A stretch of DNA of 64,000 nucleotides from Meconema thalassinum (GCA_946902985.2 OX336388.2:226818467-226882466), one strand, 5' to 3'. Shown: positions 22,758-34,478, counted from the first letter of the stretch. Notes: generated from the letters alone by a model not told the origin. A program made the numbers and translations.

Positions 22758-23092
22758 GCCCATTCGAAACAAGAAGAAGAAGAAAGGAAACCTCTAAGTT
22801 CGTTAGAACAATTTTAAATATTTTTCTGTGTGCGTCAATGACGGCAGAGGGCCTAGCAACAAGAAAAGAAAACTTCGGACATCGAGGTGCCGTTATGGAA
22901 TTGCAATCTTCTCAAAACCCAGTGTTTTAACTAAGTTTTTGGAGGCTTTAATATTGCGTATTTGAATACCTCGATGCCCGAATATAGCCACAAAGTTCAC
23001 TACCAAAGTTATTATGAGACTTCCATAACCTCACTTCTCAGCTACAACTATCCCATAACCTCACTTTGTAACTACCATAATCCCCACCCTCT

Positions 23093-23220
23093 TTACACAA
23101 TTAAAGAAGTGATCAAAGGATAAAAACATTTTTCTTTATTTGTAGCAATTAACATTACACAATTAAAGAAGTGATCAAAGGATAAAAACATTTTTCTTTA
23201 TTTGTAGCAATTAACATTAC
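23093..23220. repeat. Exact 62-bp tandem duplication
   Basis: Two head-to-tail copies, beginning ttacacaattaaagaagt at 23093 and 23155, with no mismatch seen. The flanks are plain AT-rich sequence. Confidence 0.9.
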
Positions 23221-23809
23221 AGAGATAACAGTATCACAAAGTCTCTCACATTGCACTTAAAGAATTCACAGTACACTGAGGTAATATTGCAATAAATAAG
23301 TACCTTCTTGAAAATGGTACGCCTTTCCATGTTGGTACTAGAGAGCAGTGGTCTTTTCTTTGTCCTAAGAGGAATCGCAACCCAGTGTAAAACATTTTAT
23401 TATTACTTTGACAGTACATAGCATGCTGATATTTTTCCTCTATTTGTGATATTTGTGTGTAGATTTAGCGGACGTTATGTTCTGTTGTATGTTCGGAAAC
23501 ATTTCGCGTCCAAATCTAAGTGTTTATGCAGTGTTAGCAATTACCATGTGCTTGCGCTAGGCCTACCAGACGGCAGATGGGCGGTGTTGCCAAGCGTAAT
23601 GACACGGCTTGAGAATTATAGACGGCGATGATAAAACACATGTAAACCCTGTCACGACAACACCTTTTAGGTAAGACGATTTGCGCCAACAAAAAAAAAA
23701 AAATCAGCAGTTGTGACTCGTACACTACTTGCGCTGATTCGTTCTGGGGGACTTGATTTACGTAGTTATCAGACCTTGCCAATCATGCTTAAAGTTAATA
23801 TAATCAGAA
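23221..23809. other. No feature recognised
   Basis: No convincing frame and no repeat match to the rest of the window. Confidence 0.4.
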
Positions 23810-24635
23810 GCAGATTCGGTGGCGTAGTCGGTAGCATGCTGAGCTTCTATGCCCAAGGTCGCGGGTTCAAACCCGGCTGAAGTCGTCGGATTTTTTAAGA
23901 GTCTTAAAAATCCCTCAGTATGCCTTCCTTAGGAGGGGAAATAAAGCCGGCGGTTCCATATCATAGATGTATGGCATGATAAAGAACCTTCCACTAATTA
24001 CACCTGTGTGAAGCTAAATTATAGGTTAACTTTGACTAACGCTCTTAGGTTCCTACGTTCGTCACCAGGGGCCGACTACGGTGGCATCTAGTAACAACGT
24101 TCAGAACTAGTTGGTCGTTGACGGTGGCGTTTGATAGCAAAAGTTGTAACTACTTGGAAATCGAATGTATGCAGTCCTTACTTGAATTAAAAACAGATAA
24201 CACACTCTAATACAGCCATCACAATAATAATAATAATAATATAATAATATCGTATGAGCTCGGGTGCCGGGTGCAAGCTTTGAATTTGGCACCCAGAGGG
24301 TAGCTTGCATGTCGAATTTCCTTGTTCCTTGAATCACTATGAAAGTCAAGGAGGTTAAACTATAGCGCTTTCTAGTAGAGAAATGAGGAACTTTGTGTTG
24401 GCGGAAACTCCCGAGATTAATTTTGCCATTATCAACACGGCCTACTGAATTCAAATGGGTTCTTTAACATGCCAACATCGTATGACATGCGTGTAGTATT
24501 TTTGCCGCCTTTTCAAAAATCACTTACCACGGCCAGGAGCGAACCTGCAATCTCGGGGTTAGTAGTCCGACACGCTATCCACTCACCCATCGTGGCAAGC
24601 TAGCCAACACAATTAACACAGGTTATCAGACAGAT
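23810..24635 (+). mobile_element. SINE-A interrupted by SINE-B
   Basis: SINE-A head and body at 23810-24225 (gtggcgtagtcggtagcatg, box B gggttcaaacccgg). The element stops at gccatcacaat and resumes after the SINE-B at 24614-24635 (taacacaggttatcagacag). The resumed phrase matches the same place in the full SINE-A copies. The last part is then cut off by another SINE-A head at 24636. Confidence 0.85.
24226..24602 (-). mobile_element. SINE-B nested in SINE-A
   Basis: (TAA)n tail at the left, tRNA-like head (ccacgatgggtgagtgg on the minus strand) at the right. The target-site duplication is gccatcacaat (24215-24225) / gccaacacaat (24603-24613), 11 bp with one mismatch. SINE-B insertion is therefore younger than this SINE-A. 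Confidence 0.85.
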
Positions 24636-24955
24636 AGCGGCTTCGGTGGCATAGTTGTTAGCATGCTGAACTGCTGTGCCCAAGATAGCGGATTCAAACC
24701 CGGCCGAAGTCATCGGATTTTTAAGAGCGTTAAAAATCCTTCTGTATGCCTTCCTTCGGAGGGGAAGTAAAGCCGGTGGTCCCATGTCATAGATTTATGC
24801 CATGTAAAAGATCCTTCCACAGACTAAACTATTGAGGAGCTAAATTTCTAGGTTAGATTTCGTTGGAATGCTCTATCAAAGTTCAAATGTTCACCACTAG
24901 TTATCATTGACATCTGGTAGCGAAAGTTGGAACTACTCGAAATTGAACGGAACTT
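24636..24955 (+). mobile_element. SINE-A inserted in the tail region of another SINE-A, 3'-truncated
   Basis: Head agcggcttcggtggcatagt and box-B-like gattcaaacccggcc; similarity to other copies is lost after about 24950. The (ACCA)n end is absent. Confidence 0.7.
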
Positions 24956-25835
24956 GTAGCTCACCCTAGGGGTGTCCGCTTGAAGCAGCTACAGCCTCTG
25001 GCGAGCCGAACATGTCCTCGGACACTCCCGGCACTAAAAGCCATACTGTTACATTTCTGGAAGCTATATGTGTGATATTTACTATACGTTTGTAGAATGT
25101 ACTTAGTAGCGCTTGGGTGGTGAGATCATGAACTATGCATACTTGAGTGCTAATCTGTGGAATCCATAGAGGAGGATCTAGCGGTAGAGTAAGTGGCTTA
25201 TCTTAGAAAAGGCAAGGACATGAGATATATGGACAATGGATGTAAGAGGATATTAAAAGATATTATTGTAGGTTTGGAGATTATGATATGTATGTGCTCG
25301 TATAGAGAACTGGAAGATTTTATTTCACTGAATGAAGGTGTCTGGATTGTTTATCATTGCTGGTCCCGTAATGCTTCTAGTAAAGAAGATTGTTTTTAAT
25401 AAAGAAAGATCTTGGAAATCATATCATTTTACTGGAGAAAAACAAATATATTTCCCCTCAAACCGTAAGTAACATTCCCTGTAATTGATGGTATATTGCA
25501 GTAGATATCTGAACTTGCTTTCCTCACTGATGGTATCTTGGTTGGTATTCAGAAATACCCTACCCCTTGAGATTGAAGAGGACTGGTGTTTCTTTTTCTC
25601 TGAACAAGAGATTGATTACTCATAGATTTAATTTGTATATGATTCGGCGCCCACCCGGATTTTTCTTCTTATTCATAAAAACTTTTTCAGGTGTTAGGCC
25701 TACTTTAATGGTGGGATTGGTTGTTGGTTCTTATAGTTACCCTTTCAGCAATAATTTTAACATTCCTTTTAATAACAACAACTTAGGGGAACCATTAGTA
25801 AAAAACATTACAATACGATAAATAAATAAAAATCA
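24956..25835. other. No gene recognised (880 bp)
   Basis: Open frames of 68 and 84 codons exist but show no domain, motif or composition that argues for a gene. Confidence 0.4.
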
Positions 25836-25920
25836 GGCAGATTCTACACACACCCAAAGAACGTGGGGCTATATGAGCGCGTTGTCGCGGCCCTAAACTG
25901 AGGAACCAACCAACCAACCA
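25836..25920 (+). mobile_element. SINE-A 3' tail fragment
   Basis: caggcagattctacacacac through ctgaggaaccaaccaacc: only the last 85 bp of the family. Confidence 0.75.
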
Positions 25921-26799
25921 ATCTAATCAGAATCAGACATGAGAAAAGGATATTTAATCTCCTTCACTTTAGTCATGAAATCAGACGGAATCCCTTAGCA
26001 ACGAATTCAGGAACATACCACATCCCATCTCTTCATTCATTGGTTCATTGTTTCGGACTACCATCCCCCTCCAATCCTCCCCCTCCCCCTCCATCCTAAC
26101 CCCATCTCGCTGTTTAACTTTTGTACCTTCATTTCTGATGTTCTTTTTTAAATTTTTCATTCATTCACGCACTGTTCCTTTTTCTACATTTATGAAATTC
26201 CGTTGCTCAAAAACCGTAAGGGAAATCATATTTTGGGGGTGAAGGGTTGACGACGTAGGGAGCAAGGGAGGCAGAGCGATTAAGCTTGCATGGTTGACTT
26301 CAATGCTTCTACTACAAACCTTGTAATTATCATTTCGGGTTATATTATTTCTAACTTCTTTTGTTTTAAAATCAGATTTAATTTAAAACTTTTTTCCTTC
26401 CTTTTTTTTCAGGTTTCATTTTTCCCTCCCCCACCCTTGCCGTCTCTGTCTTTCTCCTCTGTACGTGTGGCAGTAAAGGATATTCTATTCCCAAGCGATA
26501 TTCCGCCAGTAATTTTTCTCAGAATTGAAACAGTGATACTATAGGACAGGCTATTTCACAAGTTCAATGTCTGGATCAAATTGTGAGTACAATCAAACCT
26601 CGATAGTACAATATTCATGGGACCATGCAAATTATACTGTTATAGCAGGGTTATTGTTATAATGAGGTTTCGTTAACAGTGATTACTACAGTACTGTACC
26701 TTATAGGTCAGTATATACCAGTGATGCCAACCCGGGGGAATTGTCCCAAGTTGTGGGACATTTAGACAAATAATTTTAGGAAAGGGATATAGGGATTCT
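25921..26799. other. No gene; C/T-rich tracts and a small palindromic repeat
   Basis: Pyrimidine-rich stretches at 26065-26110 and 26395-26460. At about 26594-26680 aaacctcgatagtaca and ttgttataatgaggttt face each other, resembling the ends of a tiny pogo/Tigger-type MITE. That label is weak. Confidence 0.35.
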
Positions 26800-27282
26800 T
26801 TGCAAAAAGTGAGGGGAATTTTGGGATATTTAGCCGATGTCATAAATCACATCAAAGAAATTGAAAAGGTTAAGGCTAGATTTCTAAAAAAAAAAGCATC
26901 AGGAGTCTTTAAATTTACCCTATCGCGATTGGTTTACCTGCTGGCCAGAGAACCAGTCTACATTGAAGATCTCAGGTTTGAATTATCATTGCGAACAACA
27001 GGAGCATGCCAGAGCCTATTACAAGAACTTCGGGGCAAAAGGGAAGATATATGTCTAGATTTCTTCTCCACAGACGCGATGATAAACAGGGAATGGATAA
27101 CGGCTAACTATGAACTGAGGCACACCATGACTCGCTTTGCGGTCCATGGTTTTCACTACAAAATCTGTAAAAGAGATACCTACCATGGACCAAGTGGCCT
27201 GTACCAGTGTATACTCTGTGGTGATTATGTGATAAAATGCAAAAGCAGGAAAATTTCGTTGACACAATTTTGTAATAGTTAA
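26800..27282 (+). other. Unassigned open frame of up to 160 codons
   Basis: The frame has no upstream ATG close to its start that I can defend, and no recognised domain. A late YQCILCGDYVIKC segment has Cys pairs reminiscent of a zinc-binding loop. Composition is like the surroundings. It may be an old transposon or processed-gene fragment, or chance. Confidence 0.2.
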
Positions 27283-27472
27283 GTGATATATGAACTATAG
27301 AACTATACATTGACCACTATATCTATAACTATATTATTATTGTATGGCCATTGGCTGCGTTAAATATTTAATTAATTAATAAATCACCAGCTGAGCTGCC
27401 ATTAATACACAAAAGCTTCGTTTGCACAATAGGTACGATTCATACAGTACAAGCCGATAGAATATAAATAAA

Positions 27473-28010
27473 AGCGGCTCCGGTGGCGTAGTTGGTAGCA
27501 TGCTGAGCTTCCATGCCCAAGATCGCGGGTTCAAACCGGGCCGAAGTCGTCGGATATTTTAAGAGCGTTCAAAATCCCTCAGTATGGCTTCCTTCGGAGA
27601 GGAACTGAAGCCGGCGGTCCCATGTCATAGATTTATGGCATGTTAAAGAACCTTCCACTAATTACACCTGTGTGAAGCTAAATTAGGTTAGGTTAAACAT
27701 TTGACGAACGCTCTTAGGTTCCGACGTTCGTCGCCGAGAGCCGACTGCAGTGGCGTCTGGTAACCAGGTTCTGAACTAGTAGTCGCTGACGATGGCGTTT
27801 GGCGGCAAAAGTATGAATTACTTGAAAAAATTAAATGTCTGCAGTCCTTACTTGAATTGAAAACAGATACATACACTAATACAGCTATCACAATTAACAC
27901 CGGTTATCAGACAGATTCTACACACACCCAAAGTACACGGGGCTACATGACCGCGTTGTCGCAGCCCCTAAACTGAGGAACCAACCTACCAACCAACCAA
28001 CCAACCAACC
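27473..28010 (+). mobile_element. SINE-A, full-length reference copy
   Basis: 538 bp flanked by agaatataaataaa (27459-27472) and agattataaataaa (28011-28024), a 14-bp duplication with one mismatch. tRNA-like head with box A (tggcgtagttggtagcatg) and box B (gggttcaaaccgg), a conserved body (aagccggcggtcccatgtca), 3' part (caaagtacacggggctacat) and an (ACCA)n tail of several units. Confidence 0.92.
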
Positions 28011-28024
28011 AGATTATAAATAAA

Positions 28025-28825
28025 CCTTTCACGGAAGTGTAGTAATACATTACTGCTGCTTGTGTGATAACAGCCAGTTTTATGTGTCGTCGAAGATAAA
28101 AACTTATTTTTTAAATTCAAAGACTTATACAGGGAAAGATAAACATCTCAATCTTTAAATGAACAAAAACGTGTATTAAGTGAATGTTTAAGTGTATGAT
28201 AATGACAAGACAGTTTTGTGTTTTGTTAAAATCAATTTTATCGCATATTTTATTGCAGTTAAAAAACACATTATCGATACGCATTATACATTTGTTTTGG
28301 ACAAAAAAAAAAATTTACGTGGAATATTTTCTAGTGAAAAGGGACATTCTGAATGGAAAGTTGGGATTTTCAGGTTTGAGAGATTGGCAACTCTGTATAC
28401 GGTACCGGTAGTACTTTGCTGATGGGAAATAATAGAATAACGAAAATATTACAAAATTAATCTGGTAGAGTACTGTACTCTATGTAGGCCCTACACTTCA
28501 TAACATCTTAGCTGAAGGTACTGAATCAGCTTAGAAAGGTAAAATGTATGTACTCAAGCTTCTTACATTGTTTCCTAGAGCACTAACCCTCTTTCGCCGC
28601 TCATTATTACTAACCCTTCGTAAATGTGACTACTCCAAATTATAATTGTTATATATACTACGTTACAGATAATATTTGGCAAGATTTTGGATATTTCGAG
28701 TTCTTATAGATTCATACGTAGATATTAAATCATTTGATGTGATTATTTGTTAAATATAGCAAACTTGATACATAGAAAACATTACATTAACACGTTTTAT
28801 AGGAACTTAATTTTATTATTAAAAC
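28025..28825. other. No feature recognised
   Basis: AT-rich; short overlapping frames at 28184-28422 look compositional. Confidence 0.4.
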
Positions 28826-30225
28826 AAGAAGTTCCGTGAAGAACTATACAGCCTACTTTTCATGCCAATGATTATTCTACAGTATATGAACCTATCTAGA
28901 ATAATGACGAAATTATGTTGGTAATATCGAAATATCTAATTAGTTCAAAATATACCTGGTAAAATGTAGCCTAATAGAGCACTACAGTTGGCAGCCCTGG
29001 TGACTGAATATATTCTTAGTTCCATCACTTAAGGTACAGAATACAAAATTTGGTTGAAGTCCAATGGACGTTACATGCAGTTAGACACTGGATCTATCAG
29101 TACGAGTAAAAGCATGTTGCCAACAATACCATGCGTGTGCTGGTCAGAAATAATCTGAATTATTATGATATCTTGTTGCGCCAATTTTGGATGAAATCCA
29201 TTCGTTTGTATAGAAGTTACATGTATTTTAAAATTGGACATATCAGCAGGCATAGAATCATGTTGGCAGCACTGCCTTGTATTAATTACTCCAAATTAAT
29301 CTAGAATGTCAGGTGCTATACGTGTGCAAAGTATAGAGCTGTTGGCTTGCATACTTTCCGATATATTGATATTAGGGTAAAAAGAATATAGACAGCATTT
29401 ATTAACAGTTGGCAGCCCTGATTGCTCTTAACAATACTTATAGTCATATCTGTTATGGTACACATATCACATACGAAATTTGGTTGAAATCCAACTGATA
29501 GTATAGAAGTTACATGTATTTAAAAATTGGTACTATCAGCAGGCTTATAATCATGTTGGTAGAACTGACGTATATAAGTTACTCCAAATTAATCTAAAAT
29601 GTCAGAATATACGTGTGCATAGTTTAAAGCTGTTGGCTTGCATACTTTCTGATATATTGATATATGGATAAAAAAAATTGAGAGAGTAATTATTAACAGT
29701 TGGCAGACCTGGTGGCTCTTAAGAATACGCTCAGTCATACCTGTTTATGTACAGATATTACATACAAAATTTGTTTGAAATCCAATTGATAGTGTAGAAG
29801 TTATATGCATTTAAACATTGGACCTATCAGAAGGCTTAAAATTATTTTGGCAACACTGTCATGGTTGGCCTCCTGGAAATTAAACTGAAATAGTATTATC
29901 TACATGTGTGCCAATTTTAGAATAGCTCCCATGCATATCTTGCAAGATATCCAACATGGAGCTCAAATTTCTAGTGCGTTTTTTCTGCAGTTGGTAGCAC
30001 TGACATCATTTTCAAATATGGACGTGAGCTATTCCGGTGCACATCTTTACTCATACTAAATTTGGTTTTGATTGCTGCAGCCGTTTAGGAGTTGATAGGG
30101 GGGGGGGACACACACACAGCCAGACAGACAGACAGACAGAAGGACAGACAGACAGACACACATTTTCCCGGATCGATCTCATGTCTACTTTTTCCTCATT
30201 TTTGCAAAATGTGAAAAGTAGGCTC
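28826..30225 (+). mobile_element. Family H element, copy 2 (uninterrupted)
   Basis: Left edge: hairpin agttccgtgaagaact (28830-28845) followed by gcctacttttca. Right edge: (GACA)n at about 30119-30162, ggatcgatctcatg, then gaaaagtaggct (30212-30223). The interior is three diverged modules of about 300-400 bp, each with a 'ttggcagccctg' phrase (about 28987, 29409, 29700), an 'aaatttggttgaaatcca' phrase and a 'gttggcagcactg' phrase. No coding sequence. It is the best reference for the family. Confidence 0.7.
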
Positions 30226-30281
30226 AAAATTAAACCTATAAATGTGGGTTCTTTATACCACAAAGAAACCTAAACTACAGT

Positions 30282-30830
30282 AAAGTCTCGCAAACTCGGC
30301 ACTCTGGATTTCTCGGTCACCCTGACAGGAGAAAGAAATAATGATTTTTGTTTGCTTTTGTGTTTCCGCACTGAGCGTTATTATGTTTTATTTCGTCTTC
30401 TCCATCAATGGAATTATCGACAGTTAAATACGACGCGAAACAAGTTGACCTACATTACATAGTAAGAAGAGTAACGACGACCAGATAAATACAGGTACTG
30501 TACAGTACTGTTGGCAGGAAGAAGTAAACAAACGGTTCTCGCGCAGAGCGTTGTATTTATTTGATTGCGCATTCTCGGCAATTCTGTTTCTTCGCCGTCT
30601 TCGTGACGAGGTTTCAAAAAACAGGTTTCAAAGCGAAAAGCAAAAGAACATTACTTAGCTTAAGGGAATTGTTTTGTACATATTCAAGTACTGGGCTTAA
30701 TCATTTTAAAACTTGTGTTTCTGTTAAAAACAAATAAATGTACTGCATTCCATTACTTTTAAACCATAACAAACAGCTTTTTAACACATTTCCCGATAAC
30801 CCGACATTTTCGCGAACTAAGTATAAATAA
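30282..30830. repeat. Possible pogo/Tigger-type non-autonomous remnant
   Basis: tacagtaaagtctcgcaaac and the nearby cactctggatttctcggtc resemble the ends of pogo-like elements (cagtaaaacctcg type). cccgataacccgacattt near 30790 may be the other side. No transposase was seen. Low confidence. Confidence 0.25.
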
Positions 30831-32014
30831 GTATAAATGTAGAAAAGGTACACACACTATATTGCACTATCACTAAACGTTCGTCAATATGACGACACCC
30901 ACCCAATTTTTATAAAAATGAGCGAAGATGTCAACTATCGCACCCGCCACAGTCAACAACTGATCGAGACATTCAGCTACACAAATTGGCGGCAGGCAAT
31001 AAAGTAAACCGTACTGCTACCTACCGTCGTAAAAATTACGAAGGGTTAGTGTTCTAGGGTTAAGCACCGGGGATTTGTTGATCGTCCGATCATCAATGGT
31101 GTCTACTTTTGTGTCACTGACTCGTTGTGGCAGCGAATAACCGCTCAGCGTAGGCCTACTTAAAATTATCACAGATTGCAAAAATCACAGAAATTAACTG
31201 CACTTCTGACTGCAACTCAAGCTCAACAATGTGCAGACTAAAACAGTAAACACTGGTTCAAACGCAGGAGCTCTATGAATCTTCCTACTTTGCCGCCTAG
31301 CAGAGCCCGCCCGTTTCTGTACTCTATTCGCTACTTGCTTACAGACAGCACATTATGTAGCGAAGCTTCTGAAAATACAGTGCTGAAGGTCGAGAGGTTT
31401 AACAAACAATACGTACCATTATTGTCAAATAGGTTATGAACATTCCCAAATGGGAATATGATGTTAATTTCCGTTTGATCAGATAAATTATCAATTGGTA
31501 TTGGTGAGGTGTGTCAGTACCAACTGACGAGCCCAACGGCACACTGCGGCGAAACGCTGGCATTTTATGTTTGATCTGGCCGGACCAATGTATTAATTGA
31601 TAATTATTGTCAAAGCAAAAAATAGTACGATTCCCGAAAATGTGTCTTCATTATAACAGGATGTTGCTAAAATTACTTCATAATTGTAATGAGGGGGTAA
31701 TTAACATAGTGTAAGTATAGGAAATCAGTCGTGACAATATAAAATTATCGCTGTACCCAGCTTTATGGTTGTATCGGTAATCGTTGTACGGAGGTTTGAA
31801 TGTGCATGCAATTTTTATGTGTAAGCGTGTACACTCTGCTCTGGGAACAATCACAGCATTTATACTGAGCATGGTTTCCATGCCTGACTTTCCTGGGTTC
31901 CTGTATAGCCAGGGAAAATTGTGAATGTAGAAGCAGTTTATTATTATTAATTTCATATCAGAAACATACATATTTTACACAGTTGTATTATTTTATGCCA
32001 AAACTTGGCCACTT
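30831..32014. other. No gene recognised (1.2 kb)
   Basis: Contains ccaactgacgagcccaacgg then cggcgaaacgctgg (about 31521-31560), a phrase with partial hammerhead-core character that does not fold convincingly. Otherwise unassigned. Confidence 0.35.
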
Positions 32015-32566
32015 CCAGTGCTTGTTCTGTTCCTTGTTCCCCCAGGGGCTCACAACTTGTGGCACGTGGGTTAGCAACCACGGGACCCCAGCTGAGTCCG
32101 GTATTGCTTACACTTACCTGTGCTGGGCTCCTCTCTGTTATCTTTCCTCTCGACCACCCTTGGTCAACTCTTGTTCTTCTCCGACCCCGGCGGTATTAGG
32201 GTATCCGAGACCTAGGGAGTATTTCACTTTCCCGCCTTAATTGGCCCTTGTCTCATCTTTCCTAATCCCTCATTCATCGAGGGGTCAGACCACTTCTGTT
32301 CTCTTCACATCTCCTGCCTTCTGCTCAAGGCCCTTAAGGAGGCAGGGTGTGTGTAGCCCCACCACTTCTGGTGCACCCTGGATTGTGCTACACCCACAGG
32401 GGCCCACAGTATCTCCTGCCTTCTGGACCAGGCCCTCAAGGAGTCAGGGTGTGTGTAGCCCCATCACTTCTGGTGCACCCTGGATTGTGCTACACCCTCA
32501 ACGGCTCACGTCTCGTGAGTTCGGGAGTTGGCAACCCCGAGGGCTTCCTGAGTTGGGTGCGGTATT
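32015..32566 (+). mobile_element. Family G, copy 3 (inverted relative to copies 1 and 2)
   Basis: Complement of the G body: cccgccttaattggcccttg near 32230 and ggtgcaccctggattgtgct. The stretch with ctcctgccttctg...gattgtgctacaccc occurs twice in tandem (about 32308-32395 and 32411-32497). No intact gene. Confidence 0.6.
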
Positions 32567-32574
32567 ATCATTTT

Positions 32575-33575
32575 AAATGATCTTGTCGACTTCGTCGCTG
32601 GGGTCTGGCGTTACGTTACGGTGACGGGACGAAATGTACCCAGATGCACTGAGGTGTGTGACGTCATAGTACCGCTTGGTGGATGTGTTCCCGACAATCT
32701 CTACTTCGTTAGTATAAGACAAAAATCCCCGATTCTTGGATGTCACGGGTAATCTCGAGAACTACTGGATGGATTTTGATGCGGTTTTCACCATTCTGTA
32801 AAGGATATCTCGAGGAAAGATTCAGTAGAAAATAATTTATATATGATCAAAGGAAGCCAAGCAGTAACGATTTCAGTGAAAAAGTCGAAAACAAACTTGG
32901 TGTCCGTGCGCTTCTTAAGCTTACGCTGGGCACACCGTTAAAAATATCAATATACTATGAGCGTAAGAATTGGTCAGCATGAAAAGTTCGACAAAAATCC
33001 CCGATTCTTGGATGTCACGGGTAATCTCGAGAACCACTGGATGGATTTTGATGCGGTTTTCACCATTCTATAAAGGATATCTCGAGGAAAGATTCTGTAG
33101 AAAATAATTTATGTATGATCAAAGGAAGCCAAGCAGTAACGATTTCGGTGAAAAAGTCGAAAACAAACTTGGTGTCCGTGCGCTTCTTAAGCTTACGCTG
33201 GGCAAACCGTTAAAAATATCAATATACTATGAGCGTAAGAATTGGTGAGCATGAAAAGTTCTACAAAAAAGACCACGAGAGCATATCTCTATCTTCAATA
33301 CATCGCCCACTATAAGTGTTTTTAGACTGGATGGAAGGGGCTCGTCCCCGCGCGCTCTGGTGAGTATGACGGCATGCCGCGTGCTTTGGTGAGTATGACG
33401 GCATGCCGCGTGCTTGACCTTGCTTTGCCCTTGGTGTGCACTTGTCGTTCGCGAGTAATCTGAAACAAGGTAAAGTATTATAAAGCAAGATAAGTATTAT
33501 GCAGGTAATTTTCTAACATGTCAAGAGTCTTTGGCTTCGAGAAGCCTCCAGCCTTTCTAGCATTTTTCAGCATTG
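32575..33575 (+). mobile_element. Family F element, copy 2, with a 272-bp internal duplication
   Basis: Begins aaatgatcttgtcgacttcg. The stretch starting gacaaaaatccccgattctt occurs at 32718 and again at 32990, an exact 272-bp offset, so this copy has an internal tandem duplication. A 29-bp duplication (ggtgagtatgacggcatgcc) lies near 33360-33415. It loses similarity to F copy 1 after about 33575, before the expected 3' end. Confidence 0.7.
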
Positions 33576-33798
33576 GTTCAATGTTCCTTCGATGTTCTAA
33601 GAAAACTCCTCCTTGTCTTCAGTCGTTGTGGGTGAGATTCATGCTCCATTGTCTTTCTTTCCTTGTTCGCAGCTATTTCCCTTCGAACAAGCGAAGGAAG
33701 ATTGTGGTTTTACGTGACCGTTGATTGCGAGATCGTAAGCCACGGGACCTCATTTTTACGTGGAACCCGAACCACAGGACATGGCATTTCACTTTTAA

Positions 33799-34469
33799 CA
33801 AGATGTTCAGTAAAGAACATATAGCCTACTTTCTCCTAAATGCATGGGTATTGCTAAAACTCTCTGTCCTTTTCAAGGAGTATAATTGAATGTTGGTTGT
33901 AGTAGCTTGTTGAAATACAACGTGCTATACGGATATTAAACATGAATATGAGGTGCCCTTTGCTAGTGCTAACTCTGTACAAAATTTCATACAATTCGGT
34001 TTCAACGTGTTTGAATTGATATGGTGAATCGATTTGCACACATACATGGGCACTATCTGCAAACTATTGGGCAGATGACCTTGTAGGTCAGTGAAAAGAT
34101 TATTCATACATAAAGGTAAAATGTTGCAAAATTTGGTAGAGGTCACATGATTAGGTTGGTCGTAATATGATTTAAGCTTTTACCATTTGGGTGGCCGCCA
34201 TTAAGTTTTCGTCAATATGGCGGCGATATAAAACATGACACTGAGGTGCCCTTTGCTAGTGAAACCTCTGTACCAAATTTCCTTCAATTTGGTTTCACCG
34301 TGTTCGAATTGATAGGAGAGGGGGGGGGGGGAAGGCAGACATTCAGAGTACACACACTCACAGACACACAGACTCACAGACACACACACACAGACAGACA
34401 CACACTTTTTCGCCATATGTTGATCCCATAAGTTTATTTTCATTTTTTTTGCAAAAATCGAAAGTAGGC
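33799..34469 (+). mobile_element. Family H element, copy 3 (short)
   Basis: Terminal hairpin tgttcagtaaagaaca (33804-33819), then tagcctactttct. The right edge has a poly-G run, a (CACAGA)n tract (about 34345-34405), gttgatcccataag and gaaagtaggc (34460-34469). The hairpin stem bases differ from those of the other copies but still pair. Confidence 0.65.
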
Positions 34470-34478
34470 AAAAAATCT

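Larger units (their letters stand above)
19353..22782 (+). mobile_element. Full-length RTE/CFDP2-like non-LTR retrotransposon
   Basis: A 3.43-kb insertion bounded by a perfect 14-bp duplication (19339-19352 / 22783-22796). The 5' UTR is about 225 bp, GC-rich for this window (including gtggcgcccctgcccaagca). One long reading frame encodes an endonuclease and a reverse transcriptase, broken by a single one-base frameshift. A short 3' end of GAA repeats (about 22771-22785) follows the stop. The single-ORF layout with an N-terminal APE-type endonuclease fits RTE-like elements. The exact TSD and one lesion suggest a fairly recent insertion. Confidence 0.92.
18984..22930 (+). pseudogene. P-element/THAP-type transposase remnant, split by a LINE
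   Basis: Starts with MPRKCCVPGCKSNYGSTG (18984-19037), the N-terminal THAP zinc-finger signature (Cys, then C-x3-C), followed by a stop. Transposase C-terminal sequence follows at 19082-19352: YLQRGGLSVPSN, FKLSDQWNIIG and a CGQKV word. A LINE with 14-bp TSD is inserted at 19353-22782. Removing it leaves the frame open from 19352 into 22797, through NIFLCASM, to a stop at 22928-22930. Because THAP start and C-terminal end are almost adjacent, the central DDE-like and GTP-binding parts are missing, as in internally deleted P-type elements. Similarity to P/THAP9 proteins is recognised by eye only; no terminal inverted repeats or TSD of this element were found. Confidence 0.55.

Noticed and set aside
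31521..31565. ctgacgagcccaacgg ... gcgaaacgctgg as a fifth hammerhead motif
   Set aside because: Has CUGANGA and GAAAC, but stem II pairs only about 3 bp and no stem III with a following UH could be found. Left out of the motif set.
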